DNA of 64,000 nt. Origin: Butyrivibrio sp. AE2015. GTDB taxonomy: Bacteria; Bacillota; Clostridia; Lachnospirales; Lachnospiraceae. A program made the translations under genes and the position numbers. Of the stretch, positions 17,401 to 26,718 are shown one piece after another; positions within the stretch are counted from its first letter, which is position 1, and every line of letters begins with the position of its first letter. The stretch spans positions 26,401 to 90,400 of the forward strand of contig NZ_ATVR01000013.1 in NCBI RefSeq assembly GCF_000420825.1. Reading direction: 5' to 3'. The notes under the pieces are model-generated. The model was not told where the DNA came from, made no database searches, and saw nothing but the letters and a program-made list of their open reading frames with translations.

Positions 17401-18172
17401 TACTGTCTTTTTCCTGTTCCAAAAGATCACCATACATATACGGGCCATCAGGTTCCTCACAAATCTTTATGGCCGCTGACAACTTATCCACAGATTCCTG
17501 CAATGAACTTTTGATATATGCGACACAGTCTTTAACCCACGAAAGCTCATCAAAGTTTTCACCTTCAACCAAATAATCTCCTGCTCTCTCATCAAGCCAG
17601 TCCATTGGCCAGGGCATACTTTCAGAAAACTTGTAGAGCTTATATATATATTCCTCAACTTTTTTGTCACTGCTTCCTGTACCGAAATAGTTTATGCAGT
17701 AAACAAAATCTTCATTCTGTCCGTCTTTAGCAAGGGCATATTCCTCCTCCAGAAGATCCTGCATTACATCTTCCATGAGGAGTTTTAATTCTCCCTCATC
17801 CCCTACCCTGAAAGATGGATCAAGTCCAATATGATTGAAATTGTTTCTGATAACATACTGGCAAAAAGAGTCAATGGTTGTTATCTGGGCATTATGAATA
17901 AGCGTCTCCTGCTTTTGGAGATGCTTGTTATCCGGCTCTTCTTCAAGTTTCTTTTGGATAGCCAGTGTTATTTTTTCTTTCATCTGAGAAGCAGCGGCCT
18001 TTGTAAAGGTCACAACAAGGAGATGATCGATATCAACATCGCTGCTGATCATCTGTATGATCCTCTCTACCAGCACAGCTGTTTTTCCTGAACCTGCTGC
18101 CGCTGAAACCAATATATTAGATTTTCTTGCGTCTATTACCGCCTGCTGTTCTTCTGTAAATGTGACTCCCAT
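14492..18172 (-). CDS. addA: Helicase-nuclease AddAB, subunit AddA
   Basis: AddA is the UvrD-type motor and one of two nucleases of the AddAB enzyme, which resects double-strand breaks for RecA. Walker A SAAAGSGKT is at residues 23-31, DEYQDSN marks motif II, and VMTIHKSKGLEFPVVF-like (here RIMTIHKSKGLEFP) motif V and YVALTRAKEKL motif VI follow. The C-terminal RecB-like nuclease has GIIDAFF and LLDYKTDH. The length of 1226 residues is typical. The gene sits 37 bp after addB and 8 bp before hflX. Confidence 0.97.
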   Translation of the reverse strand: MGVTFTEEQQAVIDARKSNILVSAAAGSGKTAVLVERIIQMISSDVDIDHLLVVTFTKAAASQMKEKITLAIQKKLEEEPDNKHLQKQETLIHNAQITTIDSFCQYVIRNNFNHIGLDPSFRVGDEGELKLLMEDVMQDLLEEEYALAKDGQNEDFVYCINYFGTGSSDKKVEEYIYKLYKFSESMPWPMDWLDERAGDYLVEGENFDELSWVKDCVAYIKSSLQESVDKLSAAIKICEEPDGPYMYGDLLEQEKDSIYAVLGYNTYNELFDRVRGISFGRLPGKKDDSVSPDKKDYVQKVRNGVKDEIKKLTEDYLALTADVIVEQMKLCDRAVRELCRLTKEFKKRFDDKKREKQMIDFSDMEHFALQILVDHPGDTPSAVALEYRDYYKEVLIDEYQDSNNVQEMMLKAISGEDVTKSERFMVGDVKQSIYKFRLARPEIFMEKLGTYSKDVSSKDRRIDLHKNFRSRKEVLEITNFIFKKIMGKDLGGVEYDKDAELVTGAEYESPAFDMSPELIMIDGAPTGDVSNPDVDIDSYDTKEKEALAISIRIKELMKADPKLKFKDIVILLRSNAGWDDAFKSVLEAQGIPAYIESKSGYFETGEISTMLNILTIIDNPLQDIPLVGVMHSPIGGFTDEELSEYRIAIGSDDSFYHGLVELVNNDKGKYQKLAEFTDFLQELREMSVYTPVHELLQYIIRKTGYDKYIAALPSGSQRKANLDQLLSRALSFEKSSFKGLFHFIRYIEHLKISMVDYGEAGIIDENADVVRIMTIHKSKGLEFPVVFVAGLSKKFNKMDTKGDLIADIDLGIGVKCIDTELRVRYDTLKRLIIADKMEKDSLGEELRVLYVALTRAKEKLIMTASCKSLNDKLEGVIRNIPVIAGNNLLPYSMKTSADSYLDIILPSVIRHPSVEKLLDKLGIAKENYLPFVDKDAGNIAFEFKSMNDTELSDALGNENVKGAMRLENLKGDIDTCFDEQLSERLRAKFEAKYAHEDLRGLFTKTTVTELKSKKLHEEGEVFTREISYEEPEVKNDSPSSKDVLSGAERGTAYHRVMELLDEPIYGEESLFAKTKDDIASAVKEWLMQKEKLHVIPPEYTKSIKATDIATFLETSLGKRMGAAFRNGALMREKPFMMGIPSKELDAKFPDEEMVLIQGIIDAFFIENGEIVLLDYKTDHVKSDSELVSRYKVQLDYYKRAIEASTGMKVKEVYIYSFCLGKEIRMK

Positions 18173-18209
18173 TTATCCAACCTTCTAATTTCAAATATTA
18201 AATCCACAA

Positions 18210-21200
18210 TTAATTATTCTGATTTCGTATGAGTTCCATTGCTTCGTCACTCTTGATGTCCAGTTTTCTCATGGAATAACCCGATATTTTCTCGTCATAA
18301 CCGCAGATAGACCTGTAGGAACAGTATGTACAAGGGGTTATATCACCCATTTCATAAGGGTTAACCTTTATTTCTCCCTGAAGGATCCTGTTTCCAAAGT
18401 CTTTTATCTTGGAATCCACAAATTTTGAGATAGCTTCGTAATCATCCAGGGTAACAGTTGTTGATCTGGCTGACACTGTTCCATCCTTTTTCAGCTCCAC
18501 AGGAATAACATCGGACTTGCCATTTAGCCCTTCATCTAAAAGGTTTATGACATCCATATTTTCGTTGACCAAGCCAGTCGTTCTCAGCTTATCCTTTATA
18601 GCCTCATTGATATCATCCGGTTGCAAATCTGCTTTTCCATCTGCCAGAGGATCATCAACGTGATAATACAGCACTGCTGCCGGAACTGTATCTTTTCCAC
18701 CGTGTTTTTTCTTAACTGCTGCGGTTGCAACGTTCATATACATTACAAGTTGCAATTGCAGTCCATAATAAAGCGCTGCCACATTAAATTTATGTCCGCT
18801 TGATTTAAAATCTATAACCTTCACATAGACATGGTCAGAATCTTCGCATAGATCGATTCGGTCAATGCGTCCATGTAATTTCATGCTGGTGAGGATATTA
18901 TTTTTTTCATCTTCAGACAGAGTTATATTTATCTCATCGATATTACCCGCATCTCTAAAATCCATCTCCACATATGCAGGCTCAAAGTGCCCTTTAGAGA
19001 TCTGATACTTTAGAGTGTCCACAGTTCTTGTAAGGATCCTCTTTATGCGCTCTGTCATGTACTGATTACGGGCACTGCTCATAAGTATTGTTTCGCCATA
19101 ACCGGTGATACATTCGGTTAAAATACGATTTAACAATTCATCGGACTCTTCTTTTGTGATGTCTGTCCATTTCTTTTGCCCGCTCATGACCTCATGGGTG
19201 TATTTTTCCAAAACTTCGTGGAAAACAGTTCCAAGATCTGCCGCATTAAATTCATACTCTTTTCTCTCTTCAAGCCTCAGACCATACTTAAGGAAATGTG
19301 AATAGCAACATCTTGCAAACTGTTCAAGACGGCTTACGGAATTCTCCAGATTGGCTCCATATAAAGACAAGGCGATCATCCTGGATAATGGTTTATCCTC
19401 ATAATGTTTAAAGGCAGCCTCTGTGATCCTGTTAAGAATCCTGCTGTTTTCCATGTCTATCTTTGAGAGAGTCCTATAGAGCGTTATAAAGTCTGACTTT
19501 TCCCTGCCTTCTAAGATTCCAAGTGCATATCTTCTCAGCATCTCAGAGATCTTATCCATGCTGTCTTCTGCTGTCACAAGCTGACCTTCAAAAGTTCCCT
19601 CCTCAGGCTTTTCCACAGTTATCCCCGGAAACATCTGAATGAGCTTTGGAACCAGATAAGCAGGTCTAAGTGATTTACCATCCGCTCCCAGCTCTGCGTA
19701 GGACAAAAACAGCCTGTCTGTCGGTTTTGTAAGGTTCATATACAGATATAGTCTCTGAATATACATCTGCTGCCTTGGAGTTGGCGCAAGTTCTACCCCT
19801 GTATCAAGTTCAAGCAGGTATTGCCTGTCAATATCAGAGAGAATTCCTCCTGTACCTGTTCCTGAGGGAATATAACCGTCATTAACTCCAAGCAAAAAGA
19901 GAACCTTTACCTCTCTAAGCCTTGTTCTTTCTATGTCTCCGACAATTATCCTGTCAACATCCTGAGGGATGGTACCAACTTCGATCTCAGAAAAGCCCGC
20001 GCTTAAGATATCCCTATACTCAGAGATATCAATTTCATCATCGCCAAGAAGCTCATCGATCTGCTTTAGAAGATTTAATATCTTGTCATAGATCTGCTCA
20101 TATTCCCTTGCTTTTTTCTCATTTCCAAGAGATCTGAACTTTTCCTTATAGCCATCAAGCTTTTCCTTACAATTTTCAGTTTCTATTACCTGTACAAGAG
20201 CCCTGGTTATATCGGATACTTTACCTTTCTTATTCTCAAACAAAGGTTTAAGGCAAAGGCTTATCTGCTCGCGCATTCCCTCAAGTTTTTCAAGTAAAAG
20301 GAGCTCTTTTTCTGAATCTTTTTCCTTGAATGAAGACTTGAATTTCTTGGGCATATGCCTAAGGAATCTGTCCTCCCACTGCTTTCTTCCCTTGATTCCA
20401 AGAGCTCTTACATAATTTTCCAAAAGATCTGTATCTTCAGCAGAAAAAGAGGTCATTCCACTTCGCATGTAGTGGAATACATCCTCATACTTATACCCTG
20501 AAATAACTATGTTTATGGCACTGGTTATATACTCAATAAAAGGATTCAAAAGCAAGCTGCTATTCTTGTCGATGTAAATCGGAATATTGAACTTTTTCGC
20601 TTCATCCTCAAGGATATCACTGTAATTATCAAGTCCTCCGCACACAAGGGCAATATCCCTGTAAGCATAGCTTTTTTCTCTTATAAGGTCCGATATCTTT
20701 ATCAGTGTCTGCCTGACTTCCTCAAAAGGTGAACTTGCCTGATAGATCGATATGACATCCTGCTCTTCTTCATATTTGAGTTTGTTATATCTAAAGAGAT
20801 TCTGTTCCAGAAAGGCCAGTGGTTTATTATTCTCAAGCCTCTTCACAGGACTTTCCTGTATGAAAATATCGCCCTGCTCATTTTTAGACATTTCCTGATT
20901 TCTTACATTTCTCCATGCGTCAAAGCTCATATTTCCGGGATACTCGAGCTTTTCAAGGTCAAGAACAGTCTTTTTTGTAAGCATAAAAAGATCCTGCTCT
21001 TCAAAAGTACCTTCATAGGGATCACTAAGTGGGCTGATAGTAAGAGATACCACTACTTCGCTTGCCACATCCATAAGAGCTTTGATAACTCTGTACTGTA
21101 TAGGGGTAAATCCGGTAAAACCATCAAAGACTATGACGCTGTCCTTCATCAGTTTAGAGTTCGGAATCTCTCTGCACAAAACGTCCAAAGTCTCCTCAGT

Positions 21201-21725
21201 AGTGATATACTTACCCTCAATGTATTTTAAAAATTCACTGTAAAGAAGCCTCAAATCCTTGATCTTGGAATTAAGTGCACCCTTAGAAGAGCTCTTTTCC
21301 TCAAGCATGGAAAGGGCCTCATCTGAAATGCCATATTGCATAAACTCAGAGATAGTTGATTTTACCTCATCAATATAGCCGGGCTTATGCATGTTTTTTC
21401 CTATAATTGGGAGTTTGGCGCCAAGAATATCTGCGACACGCCTTAGAACAAGGCTTTTTCCCAGATCATCAAGCACAGAAAAAGAGCTTATGGAAAGTTC
21501 TTCAAATATCCTGTGCGAAAGCCTTCCAAAGCTCAGTACATCTATATTCATTATAGCGTGAGAAGGATGCATTTTTACTACATCCTTCTGGGTCTGCATC
21601 GTAAACTGATCAGGAACTATTATATAAAAAGATTTCCCCGGTTCCTCGATACTTCTTTTTATTACCTCGTTATATAATCCGGTACTTTTCCCCGAACCGG
21701 ATGCCCCAAAACAAAATCTAAGCAT
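18210..21725 (-). CDS. addB: Helicase-nuclease AddAB, subunit AddB
   Basis: AddB carries the second nuclease and the inactive-helicase scaffold used for Chi recognition. The start I chose gives MLRFCFGASGSGKSTGLY, matching the usual AddB N-terminus with its P-loop; an in-frame upstream extension would run into the previous gene. The C-terminal nuclease has HGRIDRIDL and VIDFKSSG. Cysteines in QFARCCYSHFL and CTYCSYRSIC fit the four-Cys iron-sulphur staple. At 1171 residues its length is normal. It lies 25 bp after the GGDEF-EAL gene. Confidence 0.95.
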   Translation of the reverse strand: MLRFCFGASGSGKSTGLYNEVIKRSIEEPGKSFYIIVPDQFTMQTQKDVVKMHPSHAIMNIDVLSFGRLSHRIFEELSISSFSVLDDLGKSLVLRRVADILGAKLPIIGKNMHKPGYIDEVKSTISEFMQYGISDEALSMLEEKSSSKGALNSKIKDLRLLYSEFLKYIEGKYITTEETLDVLCREIPNSKLMKDSVIVFDGFTGFTPIQYRVIKALMDVASEVVVSLTISPLSDPYEGTFEEQDLFMLTKKTVLDLEKLEYPGNMSFDAWRNVRNQEMSKNEQGDIFIQESPVKRLENNKPLAFLEQNLFRYNKLKYEEEQDVISIYQASSPFEEVRQTLIKISDLIREKSYAYRDIALVCGGLDNYSDILEDEAKKFNIPIYIDKNSSLLLNPFIEYITSAINIVISGYKYEDVFHYMRSGMTSFSAEDTDLLENYVRALGIKGRKQWEDRFLRHMPKKFKSSFKEKDSEKELLLLEKLEGMREQISLCLKPLFENKKGKVSDITRALVQVIETENCKEKLDGYKEKFRSLGNEKKAREYEQIYDKILNLLKQIDELLGDDEIDISEYRDILSAGFSEIEVGTIPQDVDRIIVGDIERTRLREVKVLFLLGVNDGYIPSGTGTGGILSDIDRQYLLELDTGVELAPTPRQQMYIQRLYLYMNLTKPTDRLFLSYAELGADGKSLRPAYLVPKLIQMFPGITVEKPEEGTFEGQLVTAEDSMDKISEMLRRYALGILEGREKSDFITLYRTLSKIDMENSRILNRITEAAFKHYEDKPLSRMIALSLYGANLENSVSRLEQFARCCYSHFLKYGLRLEERKEYEFNAADLGTVFHEVLEKYTHEVMSGQKKWTDITKEESDELLNRILTECITGYGETILMSSARNQYMTERIKRILTRTVDTLKYQISKGHFEPAYVEMDFRDAGNIDEINITLSEDEKNNILTSMKLHGRIDRIDLCEDSDHVYVKVIDFKSSGHKFNVAALYYGLQLQLVMYMNVATAAVKKKHGGKDTVPAAVLYYHVDDPLADGKADLQPDDINEAIKDKLRTTGLVNENMDVINLLDEGLNGKSDVIPVELKKDGTVSARSTTVTLDDYEAISKFVDSKIKDFGNRILQGEIKVNPYEMGDITPCTYCSYRSICGYDEKISGYSMRKLDIKSDEAMELIRNQNN

Positions 21726-21750
21726 ACCTATCCACTTTCGATTGGTGTAT

Positions 21751-23883
21751 TTAGTTATATATCCTGTCATCGCTGACATCATCAGCATATCTGCAGCAGG
21801 ATATATACTTCCACCTATCATTATAGTAGAAAGGAAGTATCATGTACATCTGCATTCTTCCATTATCACCGGGAATTGCAGAATGGTAATAATCCACAAG
21901 ATAATCTCTGTCAACCTTCTTTACTCTTTCAAGAACAGTTGTTATGTCATAAAACTTTCTAAATCTCTCTCTATCCTGTTCATACAGATACATATTTGAA
22001 TACATCTGAACTGCTTTTACAGCATTTGACTCTATATCTGCAACTGCAAGCTGATCTGAATTCAGGAATATATTCTCAACTGTTCCATCTTCATCATAAA
22101 GATCCACTCTAAAGTACTGACTAAATACATGTGCCATCGCAACCTGAATATTGTCAGATTTCTTGGCTTCGCCGTGCATTGTGATATTTCTTGAAACTAT
22201 TGCAAAAGCAGCCTTACATCCATGCCTCGAAATGAACCTGATTTTAGTATTAATCACGCTCCCGTTAACAACCAAGTCCATTTCAGCTCTCTTATCACTT
22301 GACATCTCGGCCTTTTTTGATATTTCCAAAAGTCTTTTTGTCTCGGTGAGATCAACATTCTGATTCCTTTTATTTGCCTCATTCACACTTGATATGCCAA
22401 GGCTGCTCAAAAAATTCCTATAAGCATCGTTGGCATAAATAATAATCGGCTTTTCATCAATAATTTCATATAATCCAATAGGAAGGTTATTAATAACCTG
22501 CATAGTTTTGGGACGAAGTGGTGTACTCCCAAGGAAATTTATTCCGCCTATATCGTCATAGTACTCATGATAATCAACATCTTCACAGATCTCCAAAGTG
22601 CTCTCCTTTGGCCTGTCAATATCTGTCGCAGGTTTAGGTTTTCCAAAAAAATATCCCTGAATCTTTTCACAACCTATTCGCCTTAAGAACTCATACTGTT
22701 CCTGAGTCTCCACACCTTCGGCAAGGGTGTGAATCCCAAGCTCTTTTGCCATGTTTACAATCGTCGCAAGAATAACTCTTGATTTTTTATTTGTCTCAAA
22801 TTCCCTTATAAAGCTCATGTCTATTTTGAGCATATCAAAATCATAGGATTTAAGGTTGCCGAATGATGAATATCCTGCCCCAAAATCATCCATCCAAACC
22901 TGATATCCGGCATCTCTGAATTTCTTTATTTCGCCTCCAAGAAAAGTTGAACCGCTGGCTATTGCACTTTCCGTAACTTCTATGTTAAGAAGCTTTTGGG
23001 GAATCCCATACTTTTCTCTGCACTTATCAATTTCTGCCATTATGTCGCACAGTTCAAAATCAAGTCTTGAAAGGTTAACTGAAACCGGCTCCACACAAAA
23101 ACCACTGTTTATATCATCCCTTAGGTCTGCGCACACCATATCAATGATGTATATATCAAGCTTATGTACCAAATGCACGCTTTCAAGCACTTCCACAAAA
23201 ATAGCAGGTGATATCATGCCATGCACAGGATCCATCCACCTTGCAAGCGCTTCATATCCGCAAACCTTTCCCGTAAGTGCCCTGACTTCTTTTTGGTAAT
23301 ATACAGTAAAATATCTCTTTTTGAATGCACTCTCAAAATTATCAATTACATACTGCCTTAGTTCATTCTTTTTATTTAGCTCGTCAGAATAGAAATTATT
23401 ATCCTTGTCATAAACTCTTATAATGTCATCACAAGCAATCTTTGCTCTGTCTATGAACAAAACAGGGTATGCTTCATCGCCACGCACCTTATAAATGCCT
23501 GCCTTAATACGCATATTCAGGTTTCTTTCATATTTGCGCGCAGCATTTCTTAATTGATCAAGCTTTTCTATTATTTCATCTTCCTGAAGCTTTTTGGAAA
23601 GAATGATGAACTGATCTCCTGTCCTTGCAATAAGCGACTGATCAAAGATTCTCTCTATCTCTGTAGCTACGCCTTCGAGGAACTCATTTCCTCCCAGAAA
23701 ACCAAATCTTTGGTTAAAGGACTTGAAATTCATTATATTCAGATAAATAACCACAGTAATATCTGATGCAGAATACTCTCCATTTCCTTGAAGGTGATCC
23801 AATACACCCGTAAGATTATGGAGCCCTGTCAGATTATCCATATGGCCATATTCATCTAACTTTCCCTGTTCAAATGAACTCAT
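21751..23883 (-). CDS. Cyclic di-GMP phosphodiesterase: degenerate GGDEF, intact EAL, C-terminal PAS-like domain
   Basis: The 710-residue protein starts MSSFEQGKLDEY at an ATG preceded by GGGG. Its GGDEF domain has RTGDQF in place of GGDEF, so it probably cannot make cyclic di-GMP but may bind GTP as a regulator. The EAL domain looks active: YEALARW, VNLSRLDF, IEVTESAI, MDDFGAGYSSF, LKIDMSFI and LAEGVET are present, covering the metal ligands and general base. A PAS-like domain follows (LPIGLYEIIDEKPIIIYAND). No membrane segment is seen from this start; a longer reading would add a hydrophobic stretch but lacks a better ribosome site. Confidence 0.88.
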   Translation of the reverse strand: MSSFEQGKLDEYGHMDNLTGLHNLTGVLDHLQGNGEYSASDITVVIYLNIMNFKSFNQRFGFLGGNEFLEGVATEIERIFDQSLIARTGDQFIILSKKLQEDEIIEKLDQLRNAARKYERNLNMRIKAGIYKVRGDEAYPVLFIDRAKIACDDIIRVYDKDNNFYSDELNKKNELRQYVIDNFESAFKKRYFTVYYQKEVRALTGKVCGYEALARWMDPVHGMISPAIFVEVLESVHLVHKLDIYIIDMVCADLRDDINSGFCVEPVSVNLSRLDFELCDIMAEIDKCREKYGIPQKLLNIEVTESAIASGSTFLGGEIKKFRDAGYQVWMDDFGAGYSSFGNLKSYDFDMLKIDMSFIREFETNKKSRVILATIVNMAKELGIHTLAEGVETQEQYEFLRRIGCEKIQGYFFGKPKPATDIDRPKESTLEICEDVDYHEYYDDIGGINFLGSTPLRPKTMQVINNLPIGLYEIIDEKPIIIYANDAYRNFLSSLGISSVNEANKRNQNVDLTETKRLLEISKKAEMSSDKRAEMDLVVNGSVINTKIRFISRHGCKAAFAIVSRNITMHGEAKKSDNIQVAMAHVFSQYFRVDLYDEDGTVENIFLNSDQLAVADIESNAVKAVQMYSNMYLYEQDRERFRKFYDITTVLERVKKVDRDYLVDYYHSAIPGDNGRMQMYMILPFYYNDRWKYISCCRYADDVSDDRIYN

Positions 23884-24078
23884 AAAGCACCCCGCATCAT
23901 ACCAAAAAGAGCCAATAATCCCTATTGGCATATATACAAATTGTAACACAGCTAATGTAAACAAAGTGTATATATAACGTTATTTCAGATTTTTTTTATC
24001 ATTTAGTTATAATTGCAATTCACTTAAGATTGTGTGAAAATTATTAGGATCAAATATAAGCATGACAGGGGTAAAAAC

Positions 24079-24642
24079 ATGAATTTTGAAGATATTACTG
24101 CACAAAGCCGTCAGGCCGTAACCGAGATACTTGAAAAAGCACGCCTTAAAGCAGGCGATATCTTTGTGATAGGATGTTCCTCAAGTGAGATCCTTGGTGA
24201 CCAGATAGGAACAGCCACAAATCTGGACTCAGCAAATGCAGTGTACGATGGCATTATGCCTGTTTTAAAAGAAAATGGCATATTTGCAGCTGTGCAGTGC
24301 TGTGAACACTTAAACAGAGCTCTTGTAATGGAAAGAGCCGCCATGGAAAAATACGGATTTGAACAGGTTAATGCAATTCCTCAGCCAAATCACGCAGGTG
24401 GCGCCATGGCAACAGTCAGCTACCAGAGATTTGAGGATCCTGTTCTTGTAGAATCAATATGTGGAAAAGCTGACGCCGGAATCGATATCGGCGGAACCAT
24501 GATCGGAATGCATATGCATAGCGTTGTAGTTCCCATGAGAATATCACTCAGAAAAATAGGTGAAGCTCCCATCATCTGTGCACGCCACCGCCCTAAATAT
24601 GTCGGCGGCCAGCGTGCTATCTATGATGAGAACCTTATGTGA
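24079..24642 (+). CDS. UPF0340 family protein (YwlG-like)
   Basis: The 187-residue product matches the UPF0340/TIGR01440 family, whose function is unknown. Typical blocks are FVIGCSSSEILGDQIG, AVQCCEHLNRALVMER and the glycine-rich ADAGIDIGGTMIGMH near the end. The ATG at 24079 has AGGGG upstream; an in-frame ATG-like start 45 bp earlier has none. It is alone on the plus strand, divergent from the GGDEF-EAL gene and convergent with the purine unit (22 bp between stops). The conserved Cys and His residues suggest a thiol or metal site, but no activity is established. Confidence 0.85.
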   Translation: MNFEDITAQSRQAVTEILEKARLKAGDIFVIGCSSSEILGDQIGTATNLDSANAVYDGIMPVLKENGIFAAVQCCEHLNRALVMERAAMEKYGFEQVNAIPQPNHAGGAMATVSYQRFEDPVLVESICGKADAGIDIGGTMIGMHMHSVVVPMRISLRKIGEAPIICARHRPKYVGGQRAIYDENLM

Positions 24643-24664
24643 TTTGGTCTTCCCTATGTCTTCA

Positions 24665-25843
24665 TTAATGGTGGAAAAGACGAAGTCCTGTAAAGGCCAT
24701 TACCATGTCATGGCTGTTTGCTGCTTCGATAACATTGTCATCACGAACAGATCCGCCAGGCTGAGCAACATATTTTACGCCGCTCTTATATGCTCTCTCG
24801 ATGTTGTCACCGAATGGGAAGAAAGCATCTGATCCAAGAGCAACATCAGTGTTCTTATCAAGCCATGCTCTCTTCTCAGCCTCTGTAAATACAGGTGGCT
24901 TCTCCTTGAAAATGTGCTCCCACTTTCCATCAGCAAGAACATCCATGTAATCAGCACCGATGTAGAGGTCAATAGCATTGTCTCTGTCTGGACGCTTGAT
25001 AGTATCAAGGAAAGGAAGATTAAGAACCTGTGGTGCCTGACGAAGGAACCAGTTATCTGCCTTGGAACCTGCAAGACGTGTGCAGTGGATTCTTGACTGC
25101 TGTCCCGCTCCGATACCGATTGCCTGACCACCCTTTACATAGCAAACTGAGTTTGACTGTGTATATTTAAGTGTAATAAGAGCGATAATAAGATCAATCT
25201 TAGCTGACTCAGGAAGCTCTTTGTTATCTGTAACAATATTTTTGAGCATTTCTTCATTAATCTCTATGAAGTTGTGTCCCTGTTCAAAAGTTACTCCAAA
25301 TACCTGCTTTTTCTCTATTTCTTCAGGTACATAGTTCTCATCGATCTTGATAACAGCATAGTTACCATTCTTTTTTGCCTTAAGGATCTCAAGGGCTTCA
25401 TCTGTGTAGCCGGGAGCAATGATTCCATCTGAAACTTCTCTTTTTACAAGTCTTGCTGTATCAGCATCGCAAACATCAGAAAGTGAGATAAAATCTCCAA
25501 ATGATGACATTCTGTCAGCTCCGCGGGCTCTTGCATATGCATTGGCAAGAGGGCTAAGCTCTCCAAGGTCTTCTACCCAATAGATCTTCTTTTCAATATC
25601 TGTAAGAGGTGTTCCTACTGCAGCACCTGCAGGTGAAACATGCTTAAATGAAGTTGCAGCAGGAAGTCCTGTTGCTTTCTTAAGTTCCGATACAAGCTGC
25701 CATCCGTTGAGGGCATCAAGAAGGTTGATATATCCAGGTCTTCCGTTTAATACTTCTATAGGAAGGTCGCTGCCGTTCTCCATATATACGCGTGAAGGCT
25801 TCTGGTTAGGGTTACATCCATATTTAAGCTGAATTTCGTTCAT
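24665..25843 (-). CDS. purH: AICAR transformylase (PurH C-terminal half only)
   Basis: The enzyme formylates AICAR to FAICAR with 10-formyl-THF, the ninth step of purine synthesis. The 392-residue protein starts directly in the transformylase region (LKYGCNPNQKPSRVY) and includes SFKHVSPAGAAVG, with the catalytic Lys-His pair, and later QSRIHCTRLAG and DAFFPFGDN. The usual N-terminal IMP cyclohydrolase (MGS-like) domain is absent; the ATG with AGGAG ribosome site precludes a longer form. The missing activity is probably supplied by the PurO-type gene immediately upstream, with which it shares a ZTP riboswitch. Confidence 0.92.
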   Translation of the reverse strand: MNEIQLKYGCNPNQKPSRVYMENGSDLPIEVLNGRPGYINLLDALNGWQLVSELKKATGLPAATSFKHVSPAGAAVGTPLTDIEKKIYWVEDLGELSPLANAYARARGADRMSSFGDFISLSDVCDADTARLVKREVSDGIIAPGYTDEALEILKAKKNGNYAVIKIDENYVPEEIEKKQVFGVTFEQGHNFIEINEEMLKNIVTDNKELPESAKIDLIIALITLKYTQSNSVCYVKGGQAIGIGAGQQSRIHCTRLAGSKADNWFLRQAPQVLNLPFLDTIKRPDRDNAIDLYIGADYMDVLADGKWEHIFKEKPPVFTEAEKRAWLDKNTDVALGSDAFFPFGDNIERAYKSGVKYVAQPGGSVRDDNVIEAANSHDMVMAFTGLRLFHH

Positions 25844-25923
25844 GAGATTCTCCTTTTTATTAATTACAATTTCATTTATCAGCCACAGCTCATTCAAGCC
25901 TGGCTTTGTTTTGCCTAACAAAA

Positions 25924-26631
25924 TCAGGCATTTTTGTTGATAATGCGTGTCTCATACTTGCCTGTCGCAATTTCAATATATCTTGTGAAAAGAGATACCT
26001 TGTTATCTGCATTAAGTGCATTCCACACATTATTTGTAAATGTATCAATGTCTCCTGCGATATTTACTCTTGTTGGCTCTCCTTCAAAGCTTGGAAGAGG
26101 ATTTCCATCCTGCATGTATGTGTGGATGAAGTATCCTTCGCCAGCTTTTGGGTTGTCATAGGTGTATGTGAATCTAAGGCACTGGCTTGGATCGCCATTG
26201 TTGCTCTTTAAGATAGACATAGCAAAATCATACTTACCATCTTCAACATTCATAAGACCTGAAATTCTAGGTGTGTAGTTAGGAGCATCAGGCTCAAACT
26301 CTCTTGTTCTGAGTGACTCTTCAAAAGTCTTTCCTTCCTTCATAAGGTCATAAACTGTATCAGTCTGATCACCGTTAGTAACGATTGTAGAATTTCCAAG
26401 AACGCGAACAGGTGCGTAAATGATAAGGCTTGGATCCTCCATCTTGGAAGGGTCAAAAGCCTGTGTTCTGATGCCTTCTCCATCTTCTACAAATACACGG
26501 TTTCTTGAGTTTTCACTTCTTCCCATAATGAAATATGCACATACCGCATACTTTCCATCCTCAGAAGTACCAATAACAATGCCTCTTCCAGGGTATGAAG
26601 TGCTTCCGATCTCTTTCTGTAAATCTATCAT
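25924..26631 (-). CDS. purO: IMP cyclohydrolase, PurO-type
   Basis: This 235-residue protein resembles the archaeal-type IMP cyclohydrolase family (IMP_cyclohyd), which closes FAICAR to IMP, the last step of the pathway. The opening STSYPGRGIVIGTSEDGKYAV and the block FIMGRSENSRNRVF are characteristic. It is 80 bp upstream of the transformylase gene in the same transcript, so the two together replace bifunctional PurH. GAGGAG precedes the ATG. Identification rests on motif memory rather than alignment, so the symbol is tentative; the genomic context supports it strongly. Confidence 0.85.
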   Translation of the reverse strand: MIDLQKEIGSTSYPGRGIVIGTSEDGKYAVCAYFIMGRSENSRNRVFVEDGEGIRTQAFDPSKMEDPSLIIYAPVRVLGNSTIVTNGDQTDTVYDLMKEGKTFEESLRTREFEPDAPNYTPRISGLMNVEDGKYDFAMSILKSNNGDPSQCLRFTYTYDNPKAGEGYFIHTYMQDGNPLPSFEGEPTRVNIAGDIDTFTNNVWNALNADNKVSLFTRYIEIATGKYETRIINKNA

Positions 26632-26680
26632 ATTGTCTCCTCTCTAGGGGGAATTGCTCCGGATCCGGATAAAACACAAA

Positions 26681-26718
26681 AGAAAAGCCTGAGCAATCCT
26701 TAACTTGATTGCCCAGGC
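26681..26718 (-). terminator. Terminator competing with the ZTP aptamer
   Basis: The arms 26707-26718 and 26687-26698 form a 12-bp stem with one wobble (GCCTGGGCAATC with GATTGCTCAGGC on the minus strand), followed by TTTTCTTTTGTGT. The 5' arm contains the aptamer's conserved CCTGGGC, so ligand-stabilised aptamer folding and terminator formation exclude each other: ligand should turn expression on. Confidence 0.9.

Noticed and set aside
21726..21821. 32-residue N-terminal extension of AddB
   Set aside because: It overlaps the stop region of the GGDEF-EAL gene, and the family normally starts right before the P-loop, as the chosen ATG does.
24560..24832. Plus-strand ORF across the UPF0340-purH junction
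   Set aside because: It is mostly antisense to purH, lacks a ribosome site and shows no recognisable protein features.
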